The notes below the pieces were generated by a model. The model was not told where the DNA came from. It saw nothing but the letters and a program-made list of their open reading frames with translations, and searched no databases. Shown in pieces: positions 17,985-28,323 of a DNA stretch of 60,906 bases (positions are counted from its first letter, which is position 1; each line of letters starts with the position of its first letter). The DNA comes from an uncultured Pelagibacteraceae bacterium. GTDB taxonomy: Bacteria > Pseudomonadota > Alphaproteobacteria > Pelagibacterales > Pelagibacteraceae. The stretch lies in NCBI GenBank assembly GCA_902623975.1, contig CACNVR010000006.1:1-60906 (forward strand), in the 5' to 3' direction. The translations under genes were made by a program, and so were the position numbers.

Positions 17985-18737
17985 ATGAAAAAATATTATT
18001 TTAATAATTTTGTTGGAAATATCTATTCTAAACCCTCAATTAAATCTGAGTTAAGCTCGCAAATTTTATATGGTGAAAAATTTGAAATTATTTCAAAAAA
18101 AAATAATTGGATTAAAATTAAAACAAATTTTGATAATTATAAGGGTTTTATAAAGAAAGATAAATTTTACGAAAAACTTTCGCCAACACATAAAGTATAT
18201 AATTCAAAAGCCAGAGTTTTTCAAAAAATAAAAAAAAAATTTATACCCATGAATAAGTTTTTATATTTTGCATCTGGTATTTCTATAATTAATGAAAATG
18301 GAGACTTCATAGAATTTAAAAAAAATATGTGGGTTAAAAAAAAAGATTTAAAAATAATTTCACATAAAGAGCGAGATTTTAAAAAAATCCTAAAACTATT
18401 TCTTAACTCTAAATACCTTTGGGGTGGAAAAACGATAAAGGGAATTGATTGTTCTGCATTGATACAAATTTATTTTTTTTACAACAGATTTTTTTTTCCT
18501 AGAGACTCCAAAGATCAAATTAAATATTGCAAAAAAAAGAAAAGTAAGAAATTTTCCAAAGGTGATATTATTTTTTGGAAAGGTCATGTCGGAATATGTC
18601 TCGATAATTCTAAATTTATTCATGCTTATGGACCCAAAAAAAAAGTATTAATAATGCCAACAAAGTTCACAATTAAACTTATCCACCAAACTGCAGGTCT
18701 TACTATTAAAAAGATTAGTAATATAAAAGAATATTAG
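17985..18737 (+). CDS. NlpC/P60 (C40) cysteine peptidase with N-terminal SH3-like domain
   Basis: The 250-residue protein has an SH3-like region (about 1-120) and a C-terminal C40 domain. The nucleophile cysteine lies in GIDCSALIQIYF near residue 155, preceded by YLWGGKT. A histidine follows in KGHVGICLDNS and a third polar residue in FIHAYGP. Such enzymes cut gamma-D-Glu-diamino-acid bonds in peptidoglycan peptides. No signal peptide is visible, so it is probably cytosolic. It begins one base after ampG and overlaps tyrA tail-to-tail by four bases. The protein is very lysine-rich. Confidence 0.87.
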   Translation: MKKYYFNNFVGNIYSKPSIKSELSSQILYGEKFEIISKKNNWIKIKTNFDNYKGFIKKDKFYEKLSPTHKVYNSKARVFQKIKKKFIPMNKFLYFASGISIINENGDFIEFKKNMWVKKKDLKIISHKERDFKKILKLFLNSKYLWGGKTIKGIDCSALIQIYFFYNRFFFPRDSKDQIKYCKKKKSKKFSKGDIIFWKGHVGICLDNSKFIHAYGPKKKVLIMPTKFTIKLIHQTAGLTIKKISNIKEY

Positions 18738-19630
18738 TTTCTTCCAAAATCGGGTTTGTTTGTATCTTGTCTCAACTTGATGATTTTTGATCTAACTTTT
18801 TTAGTTTGAATTAATTTTTTTAGAATCGACTTATTTTGCCTTAAATTTATATCTTTTTTGAAAGCAATTAAATTTTTAACAAATAAATCAATAGCTTTAG
18901 AAACATTCTTTCTATTATCGAAAAAAATATCTCTCCACATGATTTCGTTTGAGGCTGCTATTCTTGAAAAATCTCTTAAGCCGCCTGCACTATATTTAAC
19001 TAAATCATATTTTTGCTTTTTTTCAAAATCTTGAGCTGATTTTACCAAATTGTAAGCAATCAAATGTGGTAAGTGGCTGGTGATTGAAAATATCTTATCA
19101 TGCTTCTCTGAGTTCATAATTACCGTTTTCGAGCCCATTTTTTTCCAAAAAGAATTTAGAAATTTTAAGTGTCTTAAATTAGTTTTTTTATCTTTAATCA
19201 ATACACACCATTTATTTTCAAATAGATTTGCCTTCCCATATTCTGGACCACTTACTTCTGACCCAGCAACTGGATGACTTGATGTCCAAGAAACTTTTTT
19301 AATTAGATTTTTTTTTATTATTTCTGCAGATTTTAATTTTGACGATCCAACATCTGTAATAATTTGTTTTGGGTCTAAATATTTATTAATTCTTAAAATT
19401 ATTTTTTTATATTCACTCATCGGAGTACAAAAGATAATTAAATCTGATATTGGGACTGCATATTCAAGTTTTTTTACTTGTATTCCCGGCAATTTAAGTT
19501 TTTTTATTTTAGTTACATTTTTTTTTGATTTTTCATAAATTAAAATGTTCTTTGTTATCTTTTTTTGTGAAATTTTTCTCAATAAAGAAGATCCCAGTAA
19601 GCCGCAACCTATTATCAATATATTTTTCAT
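18734..19630 (-). CDS. tyrA: Prephenate/arogenate dehydrogenase
   Basis: The enzyme performs the NAD(P)-dependent oxidative decarboxylation in tyrosine synthesis. The 298-residue product begins with a Rossmann motif IIGCGLLGSSLLRKI (about 5-19). It has IFCTPMSEYKKI near 70 and the active-site stretch SSHPVAGSEVSGPEYGK near 117-133. There is no chorismate mutase or ACT domain. Its start overlaps the hisC stop by four bases, forming the hisC-tyrA pair found in other alphaproteobacteria, so arogenate and prephenate are both possible substrates. The 3' end overlaps the convergent C40 peptidase gene. Confidence 0.94.
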   Translation of the reverse strand: MKNILIIGCGLLGSSLLRKISQKKITKNILIYEKSKKNVTKIKKLKLPGIQVKKLEYAVPISDLIIFCTPMSEYKKIILRINKYLDPKQIITDVGSSKLKSAEIIKKNLIKKVSWTSSHPVAGSEVSGPEYGKANLFENKWCVLIKDKKTNLRHLKFLNSFWKKMGSKTVIMNSEKHDKIFSITSHLPHLIAYNLVKSAQDFEKKQKYDLVKYSAGGLRDFSRIAASNEIMWRDIFFDNRKNVSKAIDLFVKNLIAFKKDINLRQNKSILKKLIQTKKVRSKIIKLRQDTNKPDFGRN

Positions 19631-20712
19631 TTGCCAAATATACCTTTTACTGACTTAATAAATCTTAAATTATCTGATTTTGAGCCTATAGTTAAACGCA
19701 ACATATTTTTCATTCTATAACCATCCTCAGTCGATCTAAGAATAATTCCTTTCTTTTTAAGTTTTTCATAAAAAATTTTTGCTTTTATTTTACATTTCTT
19801 AAAGTCTAATAATAAAAAATTTGCAGAAACTTTATTTGAACTAATATCATAATTATCTAAAAAATTTTTCAATTTTGTTGCATAAATAACATTGTGTTTA
19901 ATCGATCTCTTTAAAAATTTAGTATCCTTGAGTGTTTCTTGAGCTGCTTTTTGTGCAACTTCATTTACATTAAATGGTGGTTTAATGATATTAAGGGCTT
20001 TAATAATTTTCTTTGATCCATAACCCCATCCAACTCTTAATGAAGACAATCCATAAATTTTTGAAAATGTTCTTAATATAAAGACATTATCTTTATTTTT
20101 AAATAAATCTAAACCAGATTTATAATCACTATCTAACATATATTCTGCATAAGCGTCGTCTATAACAAGTAAAATATTTTTTCGTAATTTTTTTCTTAAC
20201 TCAACTAACTCTGATTTAGTTAAATATGTCCCTGTTGGATTATTTGGATTAGCTAAAAAAACAATTTTAGTATTTTTTGTTACTTTTTTAATAATTTCTA
20301 AAATCGAGATTCTAAACTTGATTTCTTTTGCAAACACAACTTTAGCACCAACTATTTTTGTGTAAATTCTGTACATTAAAAAACTAAATTGAGGAACAAT
20401 TACCTCATCTCTCGATTTTAAAAATAATTGACATAACATTTGAATAACTTCATCAGAGCCTGCACCACAAATAATTTTATCTTTGTCACAATCAAATTTT
20501 TTTGAAATTTGACTTCTTAATGCAATTGACTTCCCATCTGGGTACCTAAAAAAATTTAATTTTGATTTAGAAATAATCTTTTTTACTCTTGGACTCATTC
20601 CTAAAGCTGACTCATTTGCAGAAAGCTTAACAATCTTTTTAATTTTATTGATACTTGATTTACCAGGTTTGTATGGATCTATTCTAAATTTTTTAAATTT
20701 AATGCCAGTCAT
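19627..20712 (-). CDS. hisC: Histidinol-phosphate/aromatic aminotransferase
   Basis: This fold I PLP aminotransferase has KLSANESALGMSP near residue 30, NPNNPTGTYLTK near 165, and the PLP lysine in TFSKIYGLSSLRVGW near 225. The frame remains open 21 codons upstream, but homology starts at MTGIKFKKFRIDPYKPGKS, so the ATG at 20712 (361 residues) is chosen. Paired with tyrA, it may transaminate prephenate or 4-hydroxyphenylpyruvate as well as, or instead of, histidinol phosphate. It is divergent from metX across a 193-base region holding the SAM riboswitch. Confidence 0.93.
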   Translation of the reverse strand: MTGIKFKKFRIDPYKPGKSSINKIKKIVKLSANESALGMSPRVKKIISKSKLNFFRYPDGKSIALRSQISKKFDCDKDKIICGAGSDEVIQMLCQLFLKSRDEVIVPQFSFLMYRIYTKIVGAKVVFAKEIKFRISILEIIKKVTKNTKIVFLANPNNPTGTYLTKSELVELRKKLRKNILLVIDDAYAEYMLDSDYKSGLDLFKNKDNVFILRTFSKIYGLSSLRVGWGYGSKKIIKALNIIKPPFNVNEVAQKAAQETLKDTKFLKRSIKHNVIYATKLKNFLDNYDISSNKVSANFLLLDFKKCKIKAKIFYEKLKKKGIILRSTEDGYRMKNMLRLTIGSKSDNLRFIKSVKGIFGK

Positions 20713-20788
20713 TTTTTTTCTAAATTTAAGCCCTTTATAAATAAAATAACATTTTTTTATACACTTTAAGTGCAAATATTTTTTAAAA

Positions 20789-20817
20789 TTGACATACCAA
20801 ATAACTTCTTGTACAAA
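20789..20817 (+). promoter_or_regulatory. Sigma-70-type promoter of metX
   Basis: A perfect -35 box TTGACA (20789-20794) is followed after 17 bases by TACAAA (20812-20817), a moderate -10 box. Transcription would begin near 20823, exactly at the 5' edge of the SAM-II aptamer, which supports both calls. Confidence 0.7.
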
Positions 20818-20823
20818 ATTTAT

Positions 20824-20871
20824 GCGCTGATTTACCTGAATTGCGAGCGCTTTAAAAAAACCGCTAAAAAA
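20824..20871 (+). ncRNA. SAM-II riboswitch (metA motif) in the metX leader
   Basis: The stretch begins GCGCTGATTTACCTGAATTG, continues CGAGCGC, and ends CCGCTAAAAAAG. This follows the SAM-II consensus GCGCUGAUUUA...AUUGC.AGCGC...GCUAAAAA almost base for base. P1 pairs GCGCT (20824-20828) with AGCGC (20846-20850). The GCG of the loop (20843-20845) can pair with CGC at 20862-20864 to form the pseudoknot. SAM-II elements repress methionine genes when SAM is high, typically by hiding the ribosome site. Here the distance from the aptamer to the ATG at 20906 is unusually long (34 bases) and a seven-T run follows the element, so the output mechanism is open. Confidence 0.88.
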
Positions 20872-20905
20872 GTTTTTTTCTCACAATTCAATTTTGGCAC
20901 TCATT

Positions 20906-22024
20906 ATGAATATTAAAGAGAATATAAAAACACTAATTATTAAAAAACCTCTTAAGTTGGATTGTGGTCAAACAATAAGTGATTTTCCTCTAGCATATGA
21001 AACATACGGAAAACTCAATGAAAATAAAGATAATGCAATTTTAGTCTTTCATGCTTTAACTGGAGACCAATTTGTTACTGGACTAAATCCAGTAACTAAA
21101 AAAGATGGATGGTGGTCTTATGCTGTTGGTCCAAACAAGTCAATTGACACAAATAAATATTTTGTAATGTGCGCGAATGTAATTGGTGGATGTATGGGAT
21201 CATTTGGTCCAAGTCATGAAAACCCCAAAACAAAAAAAATGTATGGTACTGATTTTCCAGTAATCACAATTAATGATATGGTCAATGCGCAAATTAATTT
21301 ATTAGACTTTTTTGGTATAAAAAAACTTTTTTCAGTTGTAGGTGGTTCTATGGGTGGGATGCAAGTTTTACAATTCATTAGTAATTTTCCAGATAAGTCT
21401 AAAACCGTAATACCTATTGCATGTACTTCAAGTCACTCGGCACAAAATATTGCCTTTAATGAACTTGGTAGACAAGCTATTACAGCAGATCATAATTGGA
21501 AAGATGGAAAATATATTTTACAAAACACAGTACCAGATAAAGGATTAGCAGTTGCAAGGATGGCGGCACATATTACTTATTTGTCCAAGAAAGGACTTCA
21601 GGAAAAGTTTGGAAGAAAACTACAAGAAAGAGATGACCTTAAATTTGGTTTTGATGCTGACTTTCAAATAGAAAGTTATCTACGTTATCAAGGATCTGTA
21701 TTTGTAGATCGATTTGATGCAAACAGCTACTTGTATATCACAAGAGCAATGGATTACTTTGACCTAGTTAAACAACATAATGGTAATCTATCTAATGCGT
21801 TCAAGAACACACAGGCTAAATTTTTTGTTATATCTTTTACTTCTGATTGGCTTTACCCAACTCAAGAAAATAAAGATATTGTCATTGCCTTAAATGCAAT
21901 TGGTGCAAATGTAGGATTTGTGGAAATTAAATCAGACAAAGGACATGATTCATTTTTACTAGATGTGCCAGATTTTTTAAAAGCTCTTAAAAACTTTTTA
22001 GACAAATCTTATTTAGAGGAATAA
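20906..22024 (+). CDS. metX: Homoserine O-acyltransferase MetX
   Basis: The alpha/beta-hydrolase-fold enzyme acylates homoserine (acetyl- or succinyl-) to start methionine synthesis. The 372-residue product has LVFHALTGDQFVTG near residue 50, the nucleophile serine in VVGGSMGGMQVLQF near 150, and the catalytic Asp and His in FTSDWLYPTQEN and DKGHDSFLLD near the C-terminus. A TTG at 20894 is in frame, but the ATG at 20906 begins the conserved protein. It is preceded by a promoter and SAM-II riboswitch and followed two bases later by metW. Acyl-donor specificity cannot be read by eye. The O-acylhomoserine could accept sulfide or DMSP-derived methanethiol. Confidence 0.95.
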   Translation: MNIKENIKTLIIKKPLKLDCGQTISDFPLAYETYGKLNENKDNAILVFHALTGDQFVTGLNPVTKKDGWWSYAVGPNKSIDTNKYFVMCANVIGGCMGSFGPSHENPKTKKMYGTDFPVITINDMVNAQINLLDFFGIKKLFSVVGGSMGGMQVLQFISNFPDKSKTVIPIACTSSHSAQNIAFNELGRQAITADHNWKDGKYILQNTVPDKGLAVARMAAHITYLSKKGLQEKFGRKLQERDDLKFGFDADFQIESYLRYQGSVFVDRFDANSYLYITRAMDYFDLVKQHNGNLSNAFKNTQAKFFVISFTSDWLYPTQENKDIVIALNAIGANVGFVEIKSDKGHDSFLLDVPDFLKALKNFLDKSYLEE

Positions 22025-22026
22025 AT

Positions 22027-22623
22027 TTGAAACCAGAATTTAAAGTTATATCTGATTTAATAAATAGAAATTCTCATGTGCTTGATGTTGGTTGTGGGGA
22101 TGGTATGTTAATGGAATTACTAGCGAAAGAGAAAAATGTTAATATAAGAGGAATAGAAATTTCAAAGATTAAAGTTCAAAATTGTATTGCTAAAGGATTA
22201 ACAATAATTGAAGGTAATGCTGAAGAGGATCTTAAACAATTTCCAGATAAATCTTTTGATTACGTTGTTTTAAGCCAAACCCTTCAGGCATTTCTGAAAC
22301 CAGAAAAAGTTATTGATGAACTCTTAAGAATTGGTAAACAAGCTATTGTAACAATACCAAATTTTGGTTATTGGAAAATAAGGTTACATCTTTTATTGAA
22401 AGGCACAATGCCTGTAACAAGAACATTGCCTGATGAATGGTACAATACTCCTAATATTCACCTTTGTACTATAAAAGATTTTGTTTATTTCAGTAAATCA
22501 AAGAATTTTAGGTTGTCAAAATCTATTGCCCTTAAAAATAACCAACCATCGTATATCAAAAATTATAATTTAAATTTTAAAAATTTGAGTTCAAATCTTG
22601 GAATTTTTTTAATAGAAAGATAA
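22027..22623 (+). CDS. metW: Methionine biosynthesis protein MetW
   Basis: This is a 198-residue class I methyltransferase-fold protein with the SAM motif VLDVGCGDGMLMELL near residue 18-32 and the MetW-typical VLSQTLQAFLKPEKVIDEL near 80-98. MetW accompanies MetX in alpha- and betaproteobacteria and is needed for its activity; its own chemistry is unsettled. The start is TTG at 22027, decided by a strong AGAGGA ribosome site (22015-22020) six bases upstream, overlapping the end of metX. It is under the same SAM-II control as metX. Confidence 0.94.
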   Translation: MKPEFKVISDLINRNSHVLDVGCGDGMLMELLAKEKNVNIRGIEISKIKVQNCIAKGLTIIEGNAEEDLKQFPDKSFDYVVLSQTLQAFLKPEKVIDELLRIGKQAIVTIPNFGYWKIRLHLLLKGTMPVTRTLPDEWYNTPNIHLCTIKDFVYFSKSKNFRLSKSIALKNNQPSYIKNYNLNFKNLSSNLGIFLIER

Positions 22624-22625
22624 AA

Positions 22626-23345
22626 ATGGAAGTAAAAATAATCCCATGTCTCAATGATAATTATTCATATTTAATATTAGATAAAAACAAAAAAAATGCA
22701 TGTGTGATAGATCCGAGTGAGTCCATGCCAATTATTGAAATTATTGAAAAAAATAAACTCAATTTGAAGTATATCTTAAATACTCATCATCATTATGATC
22801 ATGTGGGTGGAAATAAAGAATTAAAAAAAAAATATGGCTCAAAAGTAGTAGGTTTCAACAACGATAAAGATCGAATTCCTGAAATTGATATCTTGGTAAA
22901 AAATAATCAAATTTGGAAAGATGAAAATTTTGAAGCAAAAATTTATCATATCCCTGGACATACACTGGGTCATATAGCTTTTCATTTTTTTAAGGAAAAA
23001 AAGATTTTTACTGGAGACACATTATTTTCTTTGGGATGTGGCAGAATTTTTGAAGGAACTTATGAGCAAATGTTTAATTCATTAAATAAGATTAAAAAGC
23101 TCCCAAAAGATACTGAGATTTATTGTGGTCATGAATATACTCTACAAAATGCAAATTTTTGTTTAGCAAATGACTCAGATAATTCAAAACTGAAAGAAAA
23201 AATTATAAAATTAAAAAAAATATTAAATAATAACTTGCCAAGTGTTCCGACTATTTTAGCTGATGAAATTGAATGTAATGTATTTCTAAAAGCAAAAGAT
23301 TTGGAAAGCTTCACAAAACTAAGAGATTTAAAGGATAATTTTTAG
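22626..23345 (+). CDS. gloB: Hydroxyacylglutathione hydrolase (glyoxalase II)
   Basis: The 239-residue metallo-beta-lactamase-fold enzyme hydrolyses S-lactoylglutathione to lactate and glutathione in methylglyoxal detoxification. The metal site THHHYDHVGGNK lies near residue 56-67, with further ligands in HIPGHTLGHIAF, FTGDTLFSLGCGR and CGHEYTLQN. It follows metW by two bases and shares that operon, a common alphaproteobacterial neighbour. The length is slightly short of the usual 250-255. Confidence 0.94.
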   Translation: MEVKIIPCLNDNYSYLILDKNKKNACVIDPSESMPIIEIIEKNKLNLKYILNTHHHYDHVGGNKELKKKYGSKVVGFNNDKDRIPEIDILVKNNQIWKDENFEAKIYHIPGHTLGHIAFHFFKEKKIFTGDTLFSLGCGRIFEGTYEQMFNSLNKIKKLPKDTEIYCGHEYTLQNANFCLANDSDNSKLKEKIIKLKKILNNNLPSVPTILADEIECNVFLKAKDLESFTKLRDLKDNF

Positions 23346-23355
23346 CTTATTGACC

Positions 23356-23383
23356 TTGACTATGGTGTCACTCGAACTATATT
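23356..23383 (+). promoter_or_regulatory. Sigma-70-type promoter of rplU-rpmA
   Basis: A -35 box TTGACT (23356-23361) and a -10 box TATATT (23378-23383) are separated by 16 bases, in the 62-base gap between gloB and rplU. The predicted start near 23390 leaves a leader of under 20 bases. I see no separate L21 leader structure. Confidence 0.65.
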
Positions 23384-23407
23384 GCGATAATTAAATTACA
23401 GAGAAAT

Positions 23408-23809
23408 ATGTCCTACGCAGTCATACAAACAGGTGGAAAGCAATATAAAGTAAGATCAGGTGAGATTTTGAAAATCGAAAGATTACCAAATTCAAAAGCT
23501 GATACAAAAGTAGAGTTTAGTGAAATATTAGCCTACGGAGATGACAAAATTATTGAGGTAGGAGCGCCTACAGTTCAAGGAGCAAAAGTGGAAGCTAACT
23601 TAATTAAAAATAGCAAAAATAAAACTGTTTTAATTTTTAAAAAAAGAAGAAGACAAAACTCAAGAAGAAAAAATGGCCACAGACAACAATATTCTATGAT
23701 AAAAATTAACAAGATTTTTTCAAAGGATGGTAAAATTTTATCTGAGGCTGAAAAAATTACGAAGCCTTCTAAAAAAAAAGAAGAACCTAAAAAGGAAGCA
23801 AAAAAATAA
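23408..23809 (+). CDS. rplU: 50S ribosomal protein L21 with basic/acidic C-terminal tail
   Basis: The protein opens MSYAVIQTGGKQYKVRSGE and contains FKKRRRQNSRRKNGHRQQYS near residue 78-97, both L21 signatures. The core is about 103 residues. Here 133 are present, the last 20 or so being a Lys/Glu/Pro-rich tail (KKKEEPKKEAKK). It is transcribed from its own promoter together with rpmA, 13 bases downstream, the usual L21-L27-Obg order. Confidence 0.97.
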   Translation: MSYAVIQTGGKQYKVRSGEILKIERLPNSKADTKVEFSEILAYGDDKIIEVGAPTVQGAKVEANLIKNSKNKTVLIFKKRRRQNSRRKNGHRQQYSMIKINKIFSKDGKILSEAEKITKPSKKKEEPKKEAKK

Positions 23810-23822
23810 TTGGTAAATAGTT

Positions 23823-24077
23823 ATGGCAACAAAAAAAGCAGGTGGTTCATCTAGAAACGGACGTGACAGTGCTGGACGAAGACTTGGTGTCAAAAAATAT
23901 GGTGGTGAGACTGTAATACCTGGAAATATTATTGTTAGACAAAGAGGCACTAAAATCTTTCCTGGTGAAAACGTAGGTATGGGTAAGGATCACTCAATTT
24001 TCTCAGTAATTAAAGGTAAAGTAGTTTTTAAAAAAACTAAATCAGATAGAACTTTTGTTTCAGTAAAACCCAATTAA
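23823..24077 (+). CDS. rpmA: 50S ribosomal protein L27
   Basis: The 84-residue protein begins [20 protein letters not shown], with the conserved glycine-rich N-terminal arm that reaches the peptidyl transferase centre. It also has [19 protein letters not shown]. Length and sequence are ordinary, and there is no cleavable N-terminal extension of the Firmicute type. It sits between rplU and obgE. Confidence 0.98.
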   Translation: MATKKAGGSSRNGRDSAGRRLGVKKYGGETVIPGNIIVRQRGTKIFPGENVGMGKDHSIFSVIKGKVVFKKTKSDRTFVSVKPN

Positions 24078-24096
24078 TAGTACAACTAAAAAGTAG

Positions 24097-26181
<2,085 letters not shown>

Positions 26182-26182
<1 letters not shown>

Positions 26183-27432
26183 TGAAAAGTTTATTGTTTA
26201 GAATAGGTAAAAAATCGAAAAAAGCATTTTATTATGAAATAGATGAAAAGAAAAAAAACAAAGTATTAAAAGATTATTACCAGCTTATAAAAAAAAATAA
26301 AAAAATCATAATTAAGGAGAATAAAAAAGATATTAAAAATGCATATAATAAGAAAATTAAAGAAAATCTGATTAATAGACTTATTTTAAATGATAGAAAA
26401 ATTTTAGATATAATTAATTCAGTAAAAAAAATAATAAAGTTAAAAGACCCAACTAATAAGATATTAGAAAAATGGAAAAGACCAAATGGTTTAAATATTT
26501 CTAAAATTACAATACCTATAGGCGTTATTGGGGTTATCTATGAAAGTAGGCCCAATGTTACATCAGATGTAGCATCGTTATGCTTTAAGTCAGGAAATGC
26601 AGTAATTTTAAAGGGTGGATCTGAAGCGTTTCACTCGAACCTTATACTTTCAAAATTATTTAGAAAATCCCTAAAAAAAAATAATATTAACGAAGATTTT
26701 GTTCAATTCATAAATATTAAAAAAAGACAAATAGTTGATCTTATGTTAACGAAAATGAATAAATATATTGATGTAATAATACCTAGAGGAGGAAAAAATT
26801 TAGTTAGAAAAGTCCAAGATTTATCATCAATACCAACAATTGGTCATTTAGAGGGCATATGTCATTCATATGTTGATAAAGATGCAAATCCCAGTATCGC
26901 AAAAAAAGTTATTCTAAATGCAAAATTAAGAAATACAGCTATCTGCGGAGCAACAGAAACGATTTTATTACACCAAAAAATATTAAAAAAGCTTGGAGTA
27001 CAAATCTTAAAAGACCTTGCGGAGAGTGGGTGTAAAATTATTGGGGATAATAAAGTTAGAAAATTTTATAAGGGCAAAATACAAAAGGCCACTAATAAAG
27101 ATTGGTCAAAGGAATACTTATCATCAACAATATCTGCTAAATCTGTCAAAAGTGTTAAGGAGGCTATTCTCCATATAAATAAATATGGAACTATGCATAC
27201 AGACTGTATCATCACACAAAATAAAAAGTCTGCAGAAAAATTTTTGAAGGGTGTAAAAAGTTCGATTGCAATGCATAATACATCAACACAATTTGCTGAT
27301 GGAGGTGAATTTGGTTTTGGTGGCGAAGTTGGGATTTCAACTAGCAAGTTGCCTCCACGAGGTCCTGTAGGTTTAAAACAACTGGTCTCATATAAATATC
27401 AAGTGATTAGTAAAGGGAAAATAAGGAAATAG
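26182..27432 (+). CDS. proA: Gamma-glutamyl phosphate reductase
   Basis: The 416-residue aldehyde-dehydrogenase-fold enzyme reduces glutamyl phosphate to glutamate semialdehyde. Recognisable elements are GVIGVIYESRPNVTSDV near residue 112, VILKGGSEAFHSN, the catalytic cysteine in NTAICGATET near 255, and FGFGGEVGISTSKLPPRGPV near the C-terminus. It forms a coupled pair with proB. The N-terminal hundred residues are exceptionally lysine-rich, reflecting AT pressure. Confidence 0.96.
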
Positions 27433-27433
27433 T

Positions 27434-27955
27434 TTGAATTTAAAAAAAATTAAAATTGGAATTCTTGGAGGTTCATTTGATCCAGCCCACAACGGGCATT
27501 TAAAAATTTCAAAAGAAGCTATAAAACAATTGAAACTTAAAAAAGTTATTTGGGCAATAACCAAAAAAAATCCATTTAAAAAAAAAAGCAAAACAAGCCT
27601 TTCTCAAAGAATTAATTATTGCAAAAGAATTATTGGAAAAACAAATTCAATTTCAGTAAAATTTTATGAAGATAAGATAAAGTCACATAAAACTATCACC
27701 TTGATAAATCATGTTTTAAAAAATAATAAATATGAAATTTATTTTTTAATGGGAGCCGATAATTTGATTAATTTTCACAAATGGCATAAATGGAAAATAA
27801 TTTCAGAAAAATGTAAAATAATCGTGTTTGATCGAACTGGGTATAAAAAAAAATCACTAAATTCTGTGGCATTTAAAAGAATAGCTAGGGAAAATTTGAC
27901 ATTTATTAAATTTGATAAAGTCAATATTTCATCTTCTAAATTAAGAAATATTTGA
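27434..27955 (+). CDS. nadD: Nicotinate-nucleotide adenylyltransferase, C-terminally short
   Basis: The enzyme adenylylates nicotinate mononucleotide in NAD synthesis. The nucleotidyltransferase motif GGSFDPAHNGHLKIS is near residues 13-27, and MGADNLINFHKWHKW and ISSSKLRNI follow. The start is TTG at 27434, one base after proA. At 173 residues it is short. Homologues usually continue 15-25 residues past the ISST-IR motif with a segment ending in a Tyr-rich helix; here the stop comes immediately after it. The catalytic motifs are intact. The order proA-nadD-rsfS is normal for alphaproteobacteria. Confidence 0.92.
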   Translation: MNLKKIKIGILGGSFDPAHNGHLKISKEAIKQLKLKKVIWAITKKNPFKKKSKTSLSQRINYCKRIIGKTNSISVKFYEDKIKSHKTITLINHVLKNNKYEIYFLMGADNLINFHKWHKWKIISEKCKIIVFDRTGYKKKSLNSVAFKRIARENLTFIKFDKVNISSSKLRNI

Positions 27956-27972
27956 TAGTCTAAACTTATTTA

Positions 27973-28323
27973 ATGGAAAAAACTTCAGACTTAACAAAAA
28001 TTGTTATTAAAACTCTCGACCAAAATAAAGCCCAAGATATTGTCAGTATTGATCTCAAAGACAAAAGTTCCATGGCTGATTTTATGATTATTGCTAGTGG
28101 AACATCTTCAAGACATATTCAGTCTTTATCTGAACAAGTTTTGGAAAAATTAAAAGATTATGGTTTAAAAAACTCAAAAATTGAAGGTAAAGATAGCAAT
28201 GAATGGAAATTAGTCGATGGTATCGATTTAATAGTTCACATTTTTCATCCAGAAAAAAGAAAATTTTATGAACTAGAAAAAATGTGGTCCGAGTTAATAC
28301 CAAAAGAAAAGTTGATAATATAA
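27973..28323 (+). CDS. rsfS: Ribosomal silencing factor RsfS
   Basis: The 116-residue protein binds L14 and blocks subunit joining when nutrients are scarce. Family features are IVSIDLKDKSSMADFMIIASGTS (start of the domain, about 21-43), the HI-SL-EQV helix, and WKLVDGIDLIVHIFHPEKR near 78-96. It usually precedes rlmH; here the ctpA ATG overlaps its stop codon by one base, and no rlmH lies between them. Confidence 0.95.
   Translation: MEKTSDLTKIVIKTLDQNKAQDIVSIDLKDKSSMADFMIIASGTSSRHIQSLSEQVLEKLKDYGLKNSKIEGKDSNEWKLVDGIDLIVHIFHPEKRKFYELEKMWSELIPKEKLII

Noticed and set aside
20872-20905. A second (SAM-V type) aptamer in tandem with SAM-II before metX
   Set aside because: Only 34 bases remain before the ATG and no stem with a SAM-V-like core can be drawn.
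28284-28322. An upstream start for ctpA inside rsfS
   Set aside because: The extension would place charged residues before a clear signal peptide; the ATG at 28323 gives a proper signal sequence.
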